DNA of 64,000 bases from Microbacterium sp. 1.5R (lineage in GTDB: Bacteria > Actinomycetota > Actinomycetes > Actinomycetales > Microbacteriaceae), in contig NZ_CP018151.1 in the NCBI RefSeq assembly GCF_001889265.1, forward strand, positions 744,001 to 808,000, given 5' to 3'. The notes below the pieces were generated by a model that was not told where the DNA came from, ran no database searches, and saw nothing but the letters and a program-made list of their open reading frames with translations. The translations under genes were made by a program, and so were the position numbers. Shown piece by piece: positions 35,452 through 42,602 of this stretch. Numbering within the stretch: position 1 is the first letter of the stretch; each line of letters begins with the position of its first letter.

Positions 35452-36081
35452 GTGGTGGCATCGCGACTGCACCTCGTCCGCCACGGCGAGGTGCACAACC
35501 CCAAGCGCGTGCTCTACGGTCGGCTCCCCGACTATCACCTGAGCAGGGCGGGACGGAAGATGGCGCGAGCCGCCGCCGATCACATCGCCGGGCTCGATCG
35601 TCCGGTCCGGGGGCTCTACTCCTCTCCGCTCGAGCGGGCGCAGGAGTCTGCTGAGCCGTTCGCCGAGCGCTTCGGCCTCTCGCCCGAGATCGACATCCGT
35701 CTGATCGAGCCGACCAACGTGTTCGAGGGCACGCAGATGCGCCGCTCGCTTCTGAACCCGCTCAAGTGGTGGCACCTGCGGCAGCCGTCGCTGCCCAGCT
35801 GGGGTGAGCCCTACGCGTCGATCGCCGAGCGGATGCTGGGCATGATGGCCGAGGCGTGGCGGTCGGTCGACGACGGCGATCTGGTGATGGTGTCCCATCA
35901 GGCGCCGATCTGGATCACCCACCTCCGGGTGGCGGGTCTGCCCCTGCAGCACGACCCGCGCACCCGGCGCTGCGCACTGTCGAGCGTCACCTCGTTCGAG
36001 CTGGTGGGCGACGTGTGGCGTGAGGTCGATTACGCCGAACCTGCGGCGACCGGCGGTGCGGTGGACGTGGGAGCAGTCTGA
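35452..36081 (+). CDS. Histidine phosphatase family protein
   Basis: A 209-residue phosphoglycerate-mutase-fold phosphatase. The catalytic motif is LVRHGEV near residues 8-14, and the second histidine is in MVSHQAP near 146-152. In many Actinobacteria this gene sits directly before tlpA-ccdA-resB-ccsB, as it nearly does here, but its substrate is not established. The start is GTG 35452 or 35455. Confidence 0.88.
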   Translation: MVASRLHLVRHGEVHNPKRVLYGRLPDYHLSRAGRKMARAAADHIAGLDRPVRGLYSSPLERAQESAEPFAERFGLSPEIDIRLIEPTNVFEGTQMRRSLLNPLKWWHLRQPSLPSWGEPYASIAERMLGMMAEAWRSVDDGDLVMVSHQAPIWITHLRVAGLPLQHDPRTRRCALSSVTSFELVGDVWREVDYAEPAATGGAVDVGAV

Positions 36082-36111
36082 CCCCTCGCCTCGGTCTCCC
36101 TTCCGCTGCGG

Positions 36112-37011
36112 TCAGTGCGCCATCAGCGACTGGATGACGCCGACCGCCGCCATCTGACCGGCAGCGGACGCGAGCAGCACCGATGCCATGGGTCCGGGAA
36201 GCGACGCCCGGTGCGCGAGGTCGCCCGCCGCGAAGACCCCGGGCTGCGATGTGCGCCCGAAGTCGTCGATCTCGATCGAGCCGGAGGGCAGCAGTTCCAG
36301 GCCGAGCTGATCGGCGAACGGCGCACGGTGGCGCAGTGAACCGGATGCCACGAACACGCCGGCCACGGTGTGCGCGGTCGACGCCGTGGTGATGCGCACA
36401 TCAGCCGCCTCCGGCGCGACGGCGGCGACCGGTTCCGCACTGACCCGAACGCCCAGGCCTTCGAGAGTCCGCGTCTCGTCGGCCGAGAACGGCTGCTCGA
36501 CGGGGAACACCGTGATGTCGCCGACGATGCGCCCGAGCAGCCCGATCAGGTGCTCGGCTCGAGGAGCGGGCCCGAGGATGCCGATCGAGCGACCGGCGTG
36601 CTCGTGACCGTCGCAGAACGGGCAGCTGAAGGCCTTCGTGCCCCAGAGGTCCTGAAGTCCGGGGATGTCGGGGAGATCGTCGGCGACGCCGGTCGCGAGG
36701 ATGACATGTCGGGTCTCGACCGTCTCGCCGTCGGCGAGTCGTACGACGAAGCCGCCGTCTGAGCCGGTCACCGTCTGTGCTCCGACGTCGCGGAGCTCGA
36801 CATCCGGGTACTCGGCGAGCTGCGCTCGCGCCGTCGCGCGGAACTCCGCCGGGGGAGTTCCGTCGTTCGCGATGACGTTGTGCATGTGCAGCACGGTGCC
36901 GTTGCGGTATTCGCCCGAATCCAGAAGCAGCGTGGGGCGGTGCATCCGCCCGAGGGTCAATGCCGCCTGGAGGCCGGCGGGGCCTGCGCCGATCACGATC
37001 GCGTCGTACAT
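36112..37011 (-). CDS. Thioredoxin reductase-like FAD-dependent oxidoreductase
   Basis: A 299-residue flavoprotein. The FAD motif is GAGPAGLQAA (residues 8-17), a redox-active C130-P-F-C133-D-G matches the CxxCDG of thioredoxin reductases, and GVFAAGDLAH closes the FAD site. The NADPH motif GGGxSA is replaced by GPAPRA (147-152), so the electron donor may differ. It is divergent from a MerR gene through an operator-promoter, and is most likely activated by that MerR protein. The ribosome site GGAAGGA precedes the ATG at 37011. Confidence 0.88.
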   Translation of the reverse strand: MYDAIVIGAGPAGLQAALTLGRMHRPTLLLDSGEYRNGTVLHMHNVIANDGTPPAEFRATARAQLAEYPDVELRDVGAQTVTGSDGGFVVRLADGETVETRHVILATGVADDLPDIPGLQDLWGTKAFSCPFCDGHEHAGRSIGILGPAPRAEHLIGLLGRIVGDITVFPVEQPFSADETRTLEGLGVRVSAEPVAAVAPEAADVRITTASTAHTVAGVFVASGSLRHRAPFADQLGLELLPSGSIEIDDFGRTSQPGVFAAGDLAHRASLPGPMASVLLASAAGQMAAVGVIQSLMAH

Positions 37012-37051
37012 GTGGGGTCCTTCCGAGGGGTGCTCGCTTGCGTTCGTCCTC

Positions 37052-37082
37052 AGTCTGTGACTTCATGTCAACATGAAGTCAA
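37052..37082 (-). promoter_or_regulatory. MerR-type promoter of the oxidoreductase gene (19-bp spacer)
   Basis: On the minus strand -35 TTGACT (37082-37077) and -10 CAGACT (37057-37052) are separated by exactly 19 bp. This over-long spacing is the hallmark of MerR-activated promoters. The start of transcription would be near 37045, giving a ~34-base leader. Confidence 0.65.
37058..37081. promoter_or_regulatory. Perfect operator palindrome for the MerR regulator
   Basis: TGACTTCATGT (37058-37068) and ACATGAAGTCA (37071-37081) form a perfect 11-bp inverted repeat with a CA spacer. It fills the 19-bp promoter spacer and covers the MerR start codon at 37073. Confidence 0.8.
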
Positions 37083-37477
37083 GCATCGAGAGTCCGTGGT
37101 CCGTGGGAGAGGTCGCCGAACGCTTCGAGCTGCCCACGAACGTGCTCAGGCACTGGGAGTCGGTCGGCCTGCTGCGCCCCGCGCGGGACACCGCAGGGAG
37201 GCGCCGCTACGGCCAGGACGACGTCGTGCGCATCGCCGTCATCCAGCGCAGCAAGGCAGCCGGGATGACCCTCGATCAGATCGCCGTGCTCCTCGACGAC
37301 GGCAGCGCGGGGCGTCACGAGGTGCTGCAGCGGCACCTCGACGATCTCGATCGGCGCATGGAGGACATGCGCCGTTCGCGGGAGATGACCGAGCACGCGA
37401 TGGGATGCCGGTCGCACGACATCGCCACCTGCCCGCGCTTCCGGGCCAGCGTGGAGGACGTCCTCGCGCGTCTCTGA
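37073..37477 (+). CDS. MerR-family regulator
   Basis: A 134-residue regulator. The winged helix is at residues ~8-75 (WSVGEVAERFELPTNVLRHWE, then GLLRPARDTAGRRRYGQDDV), followed by a dimer helix. Cysteines sit at 111 and 119, as GCRSHDIATC, and could sense thiol oxidation or a ligand; this spacing is inferred. The ATG lies inside its own operator palindrome, so the mRNA is nearly leaderless and autoregulation is likely. It is divergent from the flavin oxidoreductase. Confidence 0.9.
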   Translation: MKSSIESPWSVGEVAERFELPTNVLRHWESVGLLRPARDTAGRRRYGQDDVVRIAVIQRSKAAGMTLDQIAVLLDDGSAGRHEVLQRHLDDLDRRMEDMRRSREMTEHAMGCRSHDIATCPRFRASVEDVLARL

Positions 37478-37528
37478 CGGCGGCCGAGCACCCCCGGGGC
37501 TTCCGGCCCATGCATAGGAACCCCCGCG

Positions 37529-37534
37529 TAAACT
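37529..37534 (+). promoter_or_regulatory. Leaderless -10 element of the TlpA gene
   Basis: TAAACT ends 7 bases before the GTG at 37542. It would drive the cytochrome c maturation operon. Confidence 0.5.
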
Positions 37535-37541
37535 GGGAATC

Positions 37542-38195
37542 GTGCCACTCGCCTCGACGGTTCGTCCGATCCGCAGCGGCCGCTCCTCCCGCATCCGGCC
37601 ATCTCGCCGCGCGGTCGGGGCCGCGCTCGCCGCGGTGCTCGCCATCGGTCTGAGCGCCTGCGCTCCCGATCCCGTGAACGACTCGTTCCTCAGCGGTGAC
37701 AACCCGGGCTATGTCGCGGCAGACGGAGCGATCGTCGAGATTCCGGTCGCCGAACGCGGCGAACCCGTCACCGATTTCGGCGGACTCACCGAGGACGGCG
37801 AGGACTTCTCCAGCTCTGACCTCGCGGGCAAGGTCACGGTCGTCAACTTCTGGTACGCCGGATGCGCCCCGTGCCGCCTCGAGGCGGAAGACCTCGAGAG
37901 CGTCTGGCAGGAGCATGGCGGCGACGACGTCGCCTTCCTGGGCATCAACACGCGCGATCAGGCCGACACCGCGAAGGCGTTCTCCGCCGAGTTCGGTGTG
38001 ACCTACCCGAGCCTCATCGACGTCGACACGGCCGAGGCGAAGCTCGCCTTCGCGTCGTCGGTGCCGATCCAGGCGACCCCCACCACTCTCGTGCTCGACA
38101 AGCAGGGTCGCGTGGCCGCCCGCATCATCGGGCCCATCGATGGCACCTCGATCCTCTCGACGCTCGTCAAGGACGCGCTCGCGGAGGACTCGTGA
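37542..38195 (+). CDS. TlpA/ResA-type thiol-disulfide oxidoreductase lipoprotein
   Basis: A 217-residue extracytoplasmic thioredoxin-fold protein. It has a basic N-terminus, one hydrophobic stretch and the lipobox LSAC near residue 40, so it is probably a membrane-anchored lipoprotein. The redox motif C-A-P-C in FWYAGCAPCRLE is near residues 107-110, and the cis-proline in IQATPTTLV is near 180. It reduces apocytochrome c heme-site cysteines with electrons from CcdA, encoded next. The start is GTG 37542. First gene of the maturation operon. Confidence 0.93.
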   Translation: MPLASTVRPIRSGRSSRIRPSRRAVGAALAAVLAIGLSACAPDPVNDSFLSGDNPGYVAADGAIVEIPVAERGEPVTDFGGLTEDGEDFSSSDLAGKVTVVNFWYAGCAPCRLEAEDLESVWQEHGGDDVAFLGINTRDQADTAKAFSAEFGVTYPSLIDVDTAEAKLAFASSVPIQATPTTLVLDKQGRVAARIIGPIDGTSILSTLVKDALAEDS

Positions 38196-38211
38196 GTCTC
38201 CCGGGAGCGGC

Positions 38212-38991
38212 GTGAACCCCGAAGTCATCATCGGATCGGGAGCCCTCTGGCTCGCGATCCCCGTCGCGCTGCTCGCGGGCCTCGTGTCGTTCCTGTCGCC
38301 GTGCGTGCTGCCCCTGGTGCCGGGCTACCTCGGATTCCTCGGGGGAGCGGTCGCCCCCCGCCGCGTCCCGAACCCGACGGACGGCACGGCGGTGTCGACG
38401 GTCGAGGCCCCCGCTCGCGGCCGACTCGTCGTGGGCGTGCTGCTCTTCATCCTCGGCTTCAGCCTCGTGTTCGTGTCCCTCACCGCGCTCGGCGGGCTCG
38501 CCAACGTCTTCCTGTTGCAGTGGGGCGAGCTGATCACTCGCATCCTCGGCGGCGTGATCATCCTGATGGGCCTCGTGTTCCTCGGTCTGTTCGGGTTCGC
38601 CCAGCGCGAGCTGCGATTCCACGTCGACTCGAAGGCCGGCCTGATCGGCGCACCGCTGCTCGGCATCGCCCTCGGCATCGGATGGGCGCCGTGCCTCGGA
38701 CCCACGCTCACCGCGATCTTCGCCCTCTCGTTCAACGCCGGCGACCCGGTGCGGGCGGGCCTGCTCGGGCTGGCGTACTCGCTCGGCCTCGGCATCCCGT
38801 TCCTGCTGGTCGCGCTCGGCTTCGGATGGGCGACGAAGGCGATCGGATTCCTGCGCCGGCACATCCGCGTCGTGAACGTGATCGGCGGCGTGCTGCTCAT
38901 CCTCCTCGGCCTGCTGATGGTCACGGGGCTCTGGACGGAGATCATGTCCCGACTGACGGCGGTGATGAGCAGTGTCGACCTCCCGATCTGA
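38212..38991 (+). CDS. ccdA: CcdA-type cytochrome c biogenesis thiol transporter
   Basis: A 259-residue membrane protein with six helices. It moves reducing equivalents from cytoplasmic thioredoxin across the membrane to TlpA/ResA. The two membrane cysteines are in SFLSPCVLPLVPGYLGF (~C26) and GWAPCLGPTLTAIF (~C162), the conserved pair of the family. The start is GTG 38212 after GGGAGCGG. Confidence 0.95.
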   Translation: MNPEVIIGSGALWLAIPVALLAGLVSFLSPCVLPLVPGYLGFLGGAVAPRRVPNPTDGTAVSTVEAPARGRLVVGVLLFILGFSLVFVSLTALGGLANVFLLQWGELITRILGGVIILMGLVFLGLFGFAQRELRFHVDSKAGLIGAPLLGIALGIGWAPCLGPTLTAIFALSFNAGDPVRAGLLGLAYSLGLGIPFLLVALGFGWATKAIGFLRRHIRVVNVIGGVLLILLGLLMVTGLWTEIMSRLTAVMSSVDLPI

Positions 38992-39019
38992 TCAGAAGAA
39001 GACGCATCGGAAGGATGAC

Positions 39020-40849
39020 GTGAGCAGCACAACCGAGAGGTCGAGCGATCCGCTCCGGCCGTCCGACCACGTCGACGGCGAAGAGTCGATCACCCAGCCC
39101 CGCCTCGGATTCGTGGGCTGGCTGCGCTGGGGATGGCGTCAGCTGACCTCGATGCGCACCGCGCTGATCCTGCTGCTCGTGCTCGCGATCGCGGCGATCC
39201 CCGGCTCGATCTTCCCCCAGCGGATGGCCGACCCCAACGGCGTCACGCAGTGGGAGCGCGACAACCCCGATCTCTTCCCCGTGCTCGACGGGCTGAAGAT
39301 GTTCGACGTCTACCTCTCGCCGTGGTTCTCGGCGATCTACCTGCTGCTGTTCGCCTCGCTCGTCGGCTGTGTCATCCCGCGCATCCGCCACCATGCGAAG
39401 GCCCTGCAGGCACGCCCCCCGCGCACCCCTGCACGTCTGAAGCGCCTCGCCGACTTCCGCGCGGTCGAGCGCGCCTCGACGGACGCTCCGGCAGAGGCCG
39501 CCGCATCGATCGACATCGCGCAGAAGCAGCTCAAAGCCCTGGGCTACCGGGTCGAGCGGTACGACGACAAACGATCGTCGTCGGTCTCGGCCGAGCGCGG
39601 CTACTGGCGTGAATCGGGCAACCTGCTCTTCCACCTCGCTCTCGTCGGCGTCCTGATCACGGTGGGCGTCGGGGGAGGGTTCGCGTACACCGGACAGCGC
39701 GTCCTGGTCGAGGGCGAGACGTTCGCGAACACCCTGCTCGACTACGACTCGATGAACCGCGGCCGCTTCGTGAGCGACGGAGCACTCGCGCCCTACTCGA
39801 TGCGTCTCGACAGCTTCGACGTCACGTACCAGCCGTTCGGCGAGCCGGGCTCGGGCCAGGCCGGCGACTTCTCGGCCAACGTCACCGTGCAGGAGAACGG
39901 CGAGGAGCGCACCGGATCGGTCAAGGTCAACGAGCCCCTCGGCGTCGCCGACGACAACGTCTTCCTGCTCGGCAACGGCTACGCGCCGACGATCACCGTG
40001 CGCAACCCCGATGGGGACGTGGTGTTCACGAACAGCACGCCGTTCCTGCCGCAGGACAACAACATGACCTCGCTGGGCGTCATCAAGATCCCCGACGGCC
40101 TCAGCGAGCAGGTCGGCCTCGTCGGCTTCTTCTACCCGACGACGGGGGTGCTCGACACCGGCGCGTTCTTCTCGGGATTCGGCGACCTCACCAACCCGAC
40201 CCTCACGCTCGACGTCTACACCGGCGACCTGGGCATCAACGAGGGCATCCCGCGGTCGGTCTACGTGCTCGACACCACTGGCATGACCAAGGTCACCGGG
40301 CGCACGACGGACCTCGAATCGATCGAGCTGGCACCCGGACAGACAGCCGACCTGCCGAACGGCTTGGGAACCGTGACCTTCGAGGACGAGTCCCCGGCGG
40401 GTGCGACAGACGCGTCGCAGTCGGTCAAGCGCTTCGCCTCGTTGCAGATCCACCGCGACGCGTCTGGTCCCTGGGTGCTCGGCTTCGCGCTTCTCGCGCT
40501 CGGCGGTCTGATGCTCGCCCTGTTCATCCCGCGACGCCGGGTGTGGGTCAAGGCGACGGCACAGGACGGCGCCGTCTCTCTCGAGTACGCCGGTCTCGCT
40601 CGCGGCGAGGACCCGACGCTCGCGACGGCCGTCGACGACCTCGTGGCAGGTCATGCGCGTCTGATGGACGCGGCCGGGGTCACGACGGCGGTCGAGGTCG
40701 AGGAGCCCGACACCGACACCTCAGAGGCGGAAGACACTGAGGCTGACGGCTCCGACGCCGATGGCTCCGACCAGGCGGCGACGGCACCCGAGACGCCCGC
40801 CGACCGCGACTCCGCGCGCCCCGCATCCGACACCCCGAAAGTAGACTGA
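39020..40849 (+). CDS. resB: ResB-type cytochrome c biogenesis protein
   Basis: A 609-residue System II component that, with CcsB, carries heme across the membrane and attaches it to apocytochrome c. It has three N-terminal helices, a large extracytoplasmic domain (about 230-485) and a last helix near 495-515. A ~55-residue acidic Asp/Glu/Thr/Ala tail ends the protein, which is unusual for the family. I place the start at GTG 39020 after GGAAGGA (39008-39014). An upstream ATG at 38972 overlaps ccdA and lacks a site. Confidence 0.93.
   Translation: MSSTTERSSDPLRPSDHVDGEESITQPRLGFVGWLRWGWRQLTSMRTALILLLVLAIAAIPGSIFPQRMADPNGVTQWERDNPDLFPVLDGLKMFDVYLSPWFSAIYLLLFASLVGCVIPRIRHHAKALQARPPRTPARLKRLADFRAVERASTDAPAEAAASIDIAQKQLKALGYRVERYDDKRSSSVSAERGYWRESGNLLFHLALVGVLITVGVGGGFAYTGQRVLVEGETFANTLLDYDSMNRGRFVSDGALAPYSMRLDSFDVTYQPFGEPGSGQAGDFSANVTVQENGEERTGSVKVNEPLGVADDNVFLLGNGYAPTITVRNPDGDVVFTNSTPFLPQDNNMTSLGVIKIPDGLSEQVGLVGFFYPTTGVLDTGAFFSGFGDLTNPTLTLDVYTGDLGINEGIPRSVYVLDTTGMTKVTGRTTDLESIELAPGQTADLPNGLGTVTFEDESPAGATDASQSVKRFASLQIHRDASGPWVLGFALLALGGLMLALFIPRRRVWVKATAQDGAVSLEYAGLARGEDPTLATAVDDLVAGHARLMDAAGVTTAVEVEEPDTDTSEAEDTEADGSDADGSDQAATAPETPADRDSARPASDTPKVD
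40842..40847 (+). promoter_or_regulatory. Internal leaderless -10 element of ccsB
   Basis: TAGACT ends 6 bases before the ccsB ATG at 40854. It spans the last codons and the start of the stop codon of resB, so ccsB may have its own promoter in addition to operon read-through. Confidence 0.5.
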
Positions 40850-40853
40850 CACC

Positions 40854-41840
40854 ATGTTCGATCTCGAAGTGATCTCGCCGATCCTGCTGTGGACGGCGAT
40901 CGCGATCTATGCGGCGGCCTTCGTGGCCTACGCCTTCGACCTCGCCCGTCGGTCGCAGCTGTCCGCGGACGCGGCGACCGTGCAGGAGTTCGAACTCGTC
41001 GGAGCCGGAACCCGTTCGCGCGGCGGCAAGGCGGCGACGGCTGCCGCGGCATCCGGATCCGATGTCGCTCCGCAGCGCTTCGTGATGGCCCGCATCGGGA
41101 CCTCGCTGACCGTGCTCGCGTTCATCTTCCATCTCGCCGCCACGCTCACCCGTGGTCTCGCGGCCGGGCGAGTGCCGTGGGCCAACCTCTACGAATTCGC
41201 GATGATGGGAACGCTGCTGATCGTCGCCGTGTTCCTGGTGGTGCTGACGCGCATCGATCTGCGCTTTCTCGGCACGTTCATCACCGGTCTGGTCGTCGTG
41301 CTGCTGGGTCTCTCCGCCACGAACTTCTACGTCGACGTCTCGCCCCTGATGGACCCGCTGAAGAGCGTGTGGCTGGTGATCCACGTCTTCGTGGCCTCGC
41401 TCGGCACCGCGTTCTTCGCTCTGGCCTTCGCCCTCTCGGTGATCCAGCTGATGCAGTCGCGTCGCGAGCGCCTCATCTCCGAGGGCGCGGAGAAGACCGG
41501 CCCCGGATTCCTGCGCACGTTCCCCGGGTCCGAGCGACTCGAGAGCATGGCCTACCGCTTCACGATCATCGGCTTCATCCTCTGGACGTTCACGCTGATC
41601 GCCGGCTCCATCTGGGCCTACTACGCCTGGAGCCGCTTCTGGGGCTTCGACGTCAAGGAGACCTGGACCTTCGTCATCTGGGTTCTCTACGCCGGGTACA
41701 TCCACGCTCGCGCGACGCGCGGCTGGCGCGGCAACCCCTCGGCGTGGCTGGCGATCGTCGGCTTCTCGGCCGTGCTCTTCAACTTCACGATCGTCAACGT
41801 CTTCTTCAAGGGTCTGCACGCATACTCGGGCCTCAGCTGA
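40854..41840 (+). CDS. ccsB: CcsB-type cytochrome c heme lyase subunit
   Basis: A 328-residue membrane protein with eight helices. The heme-handling tryptophan-rich motif WGFDVKETWTFVIW is near residues 262-275, with conserved histidines on either side (VIHVF near 176 and IHARA near 282). It forms the heme lyase with ResB. It ends 15 bases from the convergent 2H-type gene. Confidence 0.95.
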   Translation: MFDLEVISPILLWTAIAIYAAAFVAYAFDLARRSQLSADAATVQEFELVGAGTRSRGGKAATAAAASGSDVAPQRFVMARIGTSLTVLAFIFHLAATLTRGLAAGRVPWANLYEFAMMGTLLIVAVFLVVLTRIDLRFLGTFITGLVVVLLGLSATNFYVDVSPLMDPLKSVWLVIHVFVASLGTAFFALAFALSVIQLMQSRRERLISEGAEKTGPGFLRTFPGSERLESMAYRFTIIGFILWTFTLIAGSIWAYYAWSRFWGFDVKETWTFVIWVLYAGYIHARATRGWRGNPSAWLAIVGFSAVLFNFTIVNVFFKGLHAYSGLS

Positions 41841-41855
41841 GCGCCCGAGCGCGGC

Positions 41856-42452
41856 TCATCTGAACGAGCGCAGTCCGAAGGGGATGACCTCGGAGTGCTC
41901 GGCTCCGTCTTCGTACCAGACGAGCTCGACTTCGCTGATGGTCTCGGCGGGGCGCGAGCTGAGCGAGCGCCGCGACTTGTGCGACAGTTCCGTCCACGCC
42001 GCGGGCGCGAGCGTCTTCGCATAGATCACCGACAGGTGGAACGTCCAGTCGTCCGTGCTGCGCTCGTCGAGACGGCGGAAGTCCGTTCCCTCGAGCGCTT
42101 CGCTGAGCGTGGAGTACGCCGACACGATGGATGCGGTGCGCCGCAGCCGCAGGATGACGACCTGCCAGGGGGCGGGGAACACGTCGACGGCCTCGGCGAC
42201 GACCTCGATCGGACGCTGCGCCACCGCCCACTCGCGGATCAGCGCCAGCAGCTCTTCGCGGCGCTCGGGCTCATGGAACGCGCGCAGGGTGACGTGCTCG
42301 GTGTGCGGGTGCGGAGCATCCATCCGGCCGAGCGCCGACCTCTGCTCGGCCCGGTACACGTCCGACACGGCCCGCGTGGGCCGCAGCACGAGATACTGCT
42401 GTCCCTCGAGTGACTCGAGCTGGGCGGGAGAGGTCATGAAGGGGCGACGCAT
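41856..42452 (-). CDS. 2'-5' RNA ligase-like (2H phosphoesterase) protein
   Basis: A 198-residue protein of the two-histidine phosphoesterase fold. The two motifs are H-x-T in EHVTLRAF near residues 48-55 and H-x-S in WTFHLSVIY near 137-145. Members cut or join 2',3'- or 2',5'-phosphodiester bonds in RNA or small nucleotides; the substrate is unknown. The start at 42452 is preferred because -10 TACGAT ends six bases before it. An in-frame ATG at 42437 is the alternative. Confidence 0.78.
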   Translation of the reverse strand: MRRPFMTSPAQLESLEGQQYLVLRPTRAVSDVYRAEQRSALGRMDAPHPHTEHVTLRAFHEPERREELLALIREWAVAQRPIEVVAEAVDVFPAPWQVVILRLRRTASIVSAYSTLSEALEGTDFRRLDERSTDDWTFHLSVIYAKTLAPAAWTELSHKSRRSLSSRPAETISEVELVWYEDGAEHSEVIPFGLRSFR

Positions 42453-42458
42453 CCTCTG

Positions 42459-42464
42459 ATCGTA
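42459..42464 (-). promoter_or_regulatory. Leaderless -10 element of the 2H phosphoesterase gene
   Basis: Minus-strand TACGAT ends 6 bases before the ATG at 42452. Confidence 0.5.
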
Positions 42465-42526
42465 CGTGCGCGGGCACACGTCCGAATACCGGTCGATCTC
42501 GAGCGGGCACGGATTCGGAGCGGATA

Positions 42527-42568
42527 CAGGACGCGCCGCGCATCGTGATCGATGCGCGGCGCGTCCTG
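42527..42568 (-). terminator. Terminator with a 19-bp perfect stem after the MMPL-YhgE operon
   Basis: A perfect 19-bp stem (42527-42545 with 42550-42568) and a TGAT loop, with no T-run on either side. It is the strongest hairpin in the window and ends the operon read from 47365. Confidence 0.8.
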
Positions 42569-42602
42569 CGTCGTGGTCCGAAGCGGTGCTCGGTGGGGTG
42601 GT

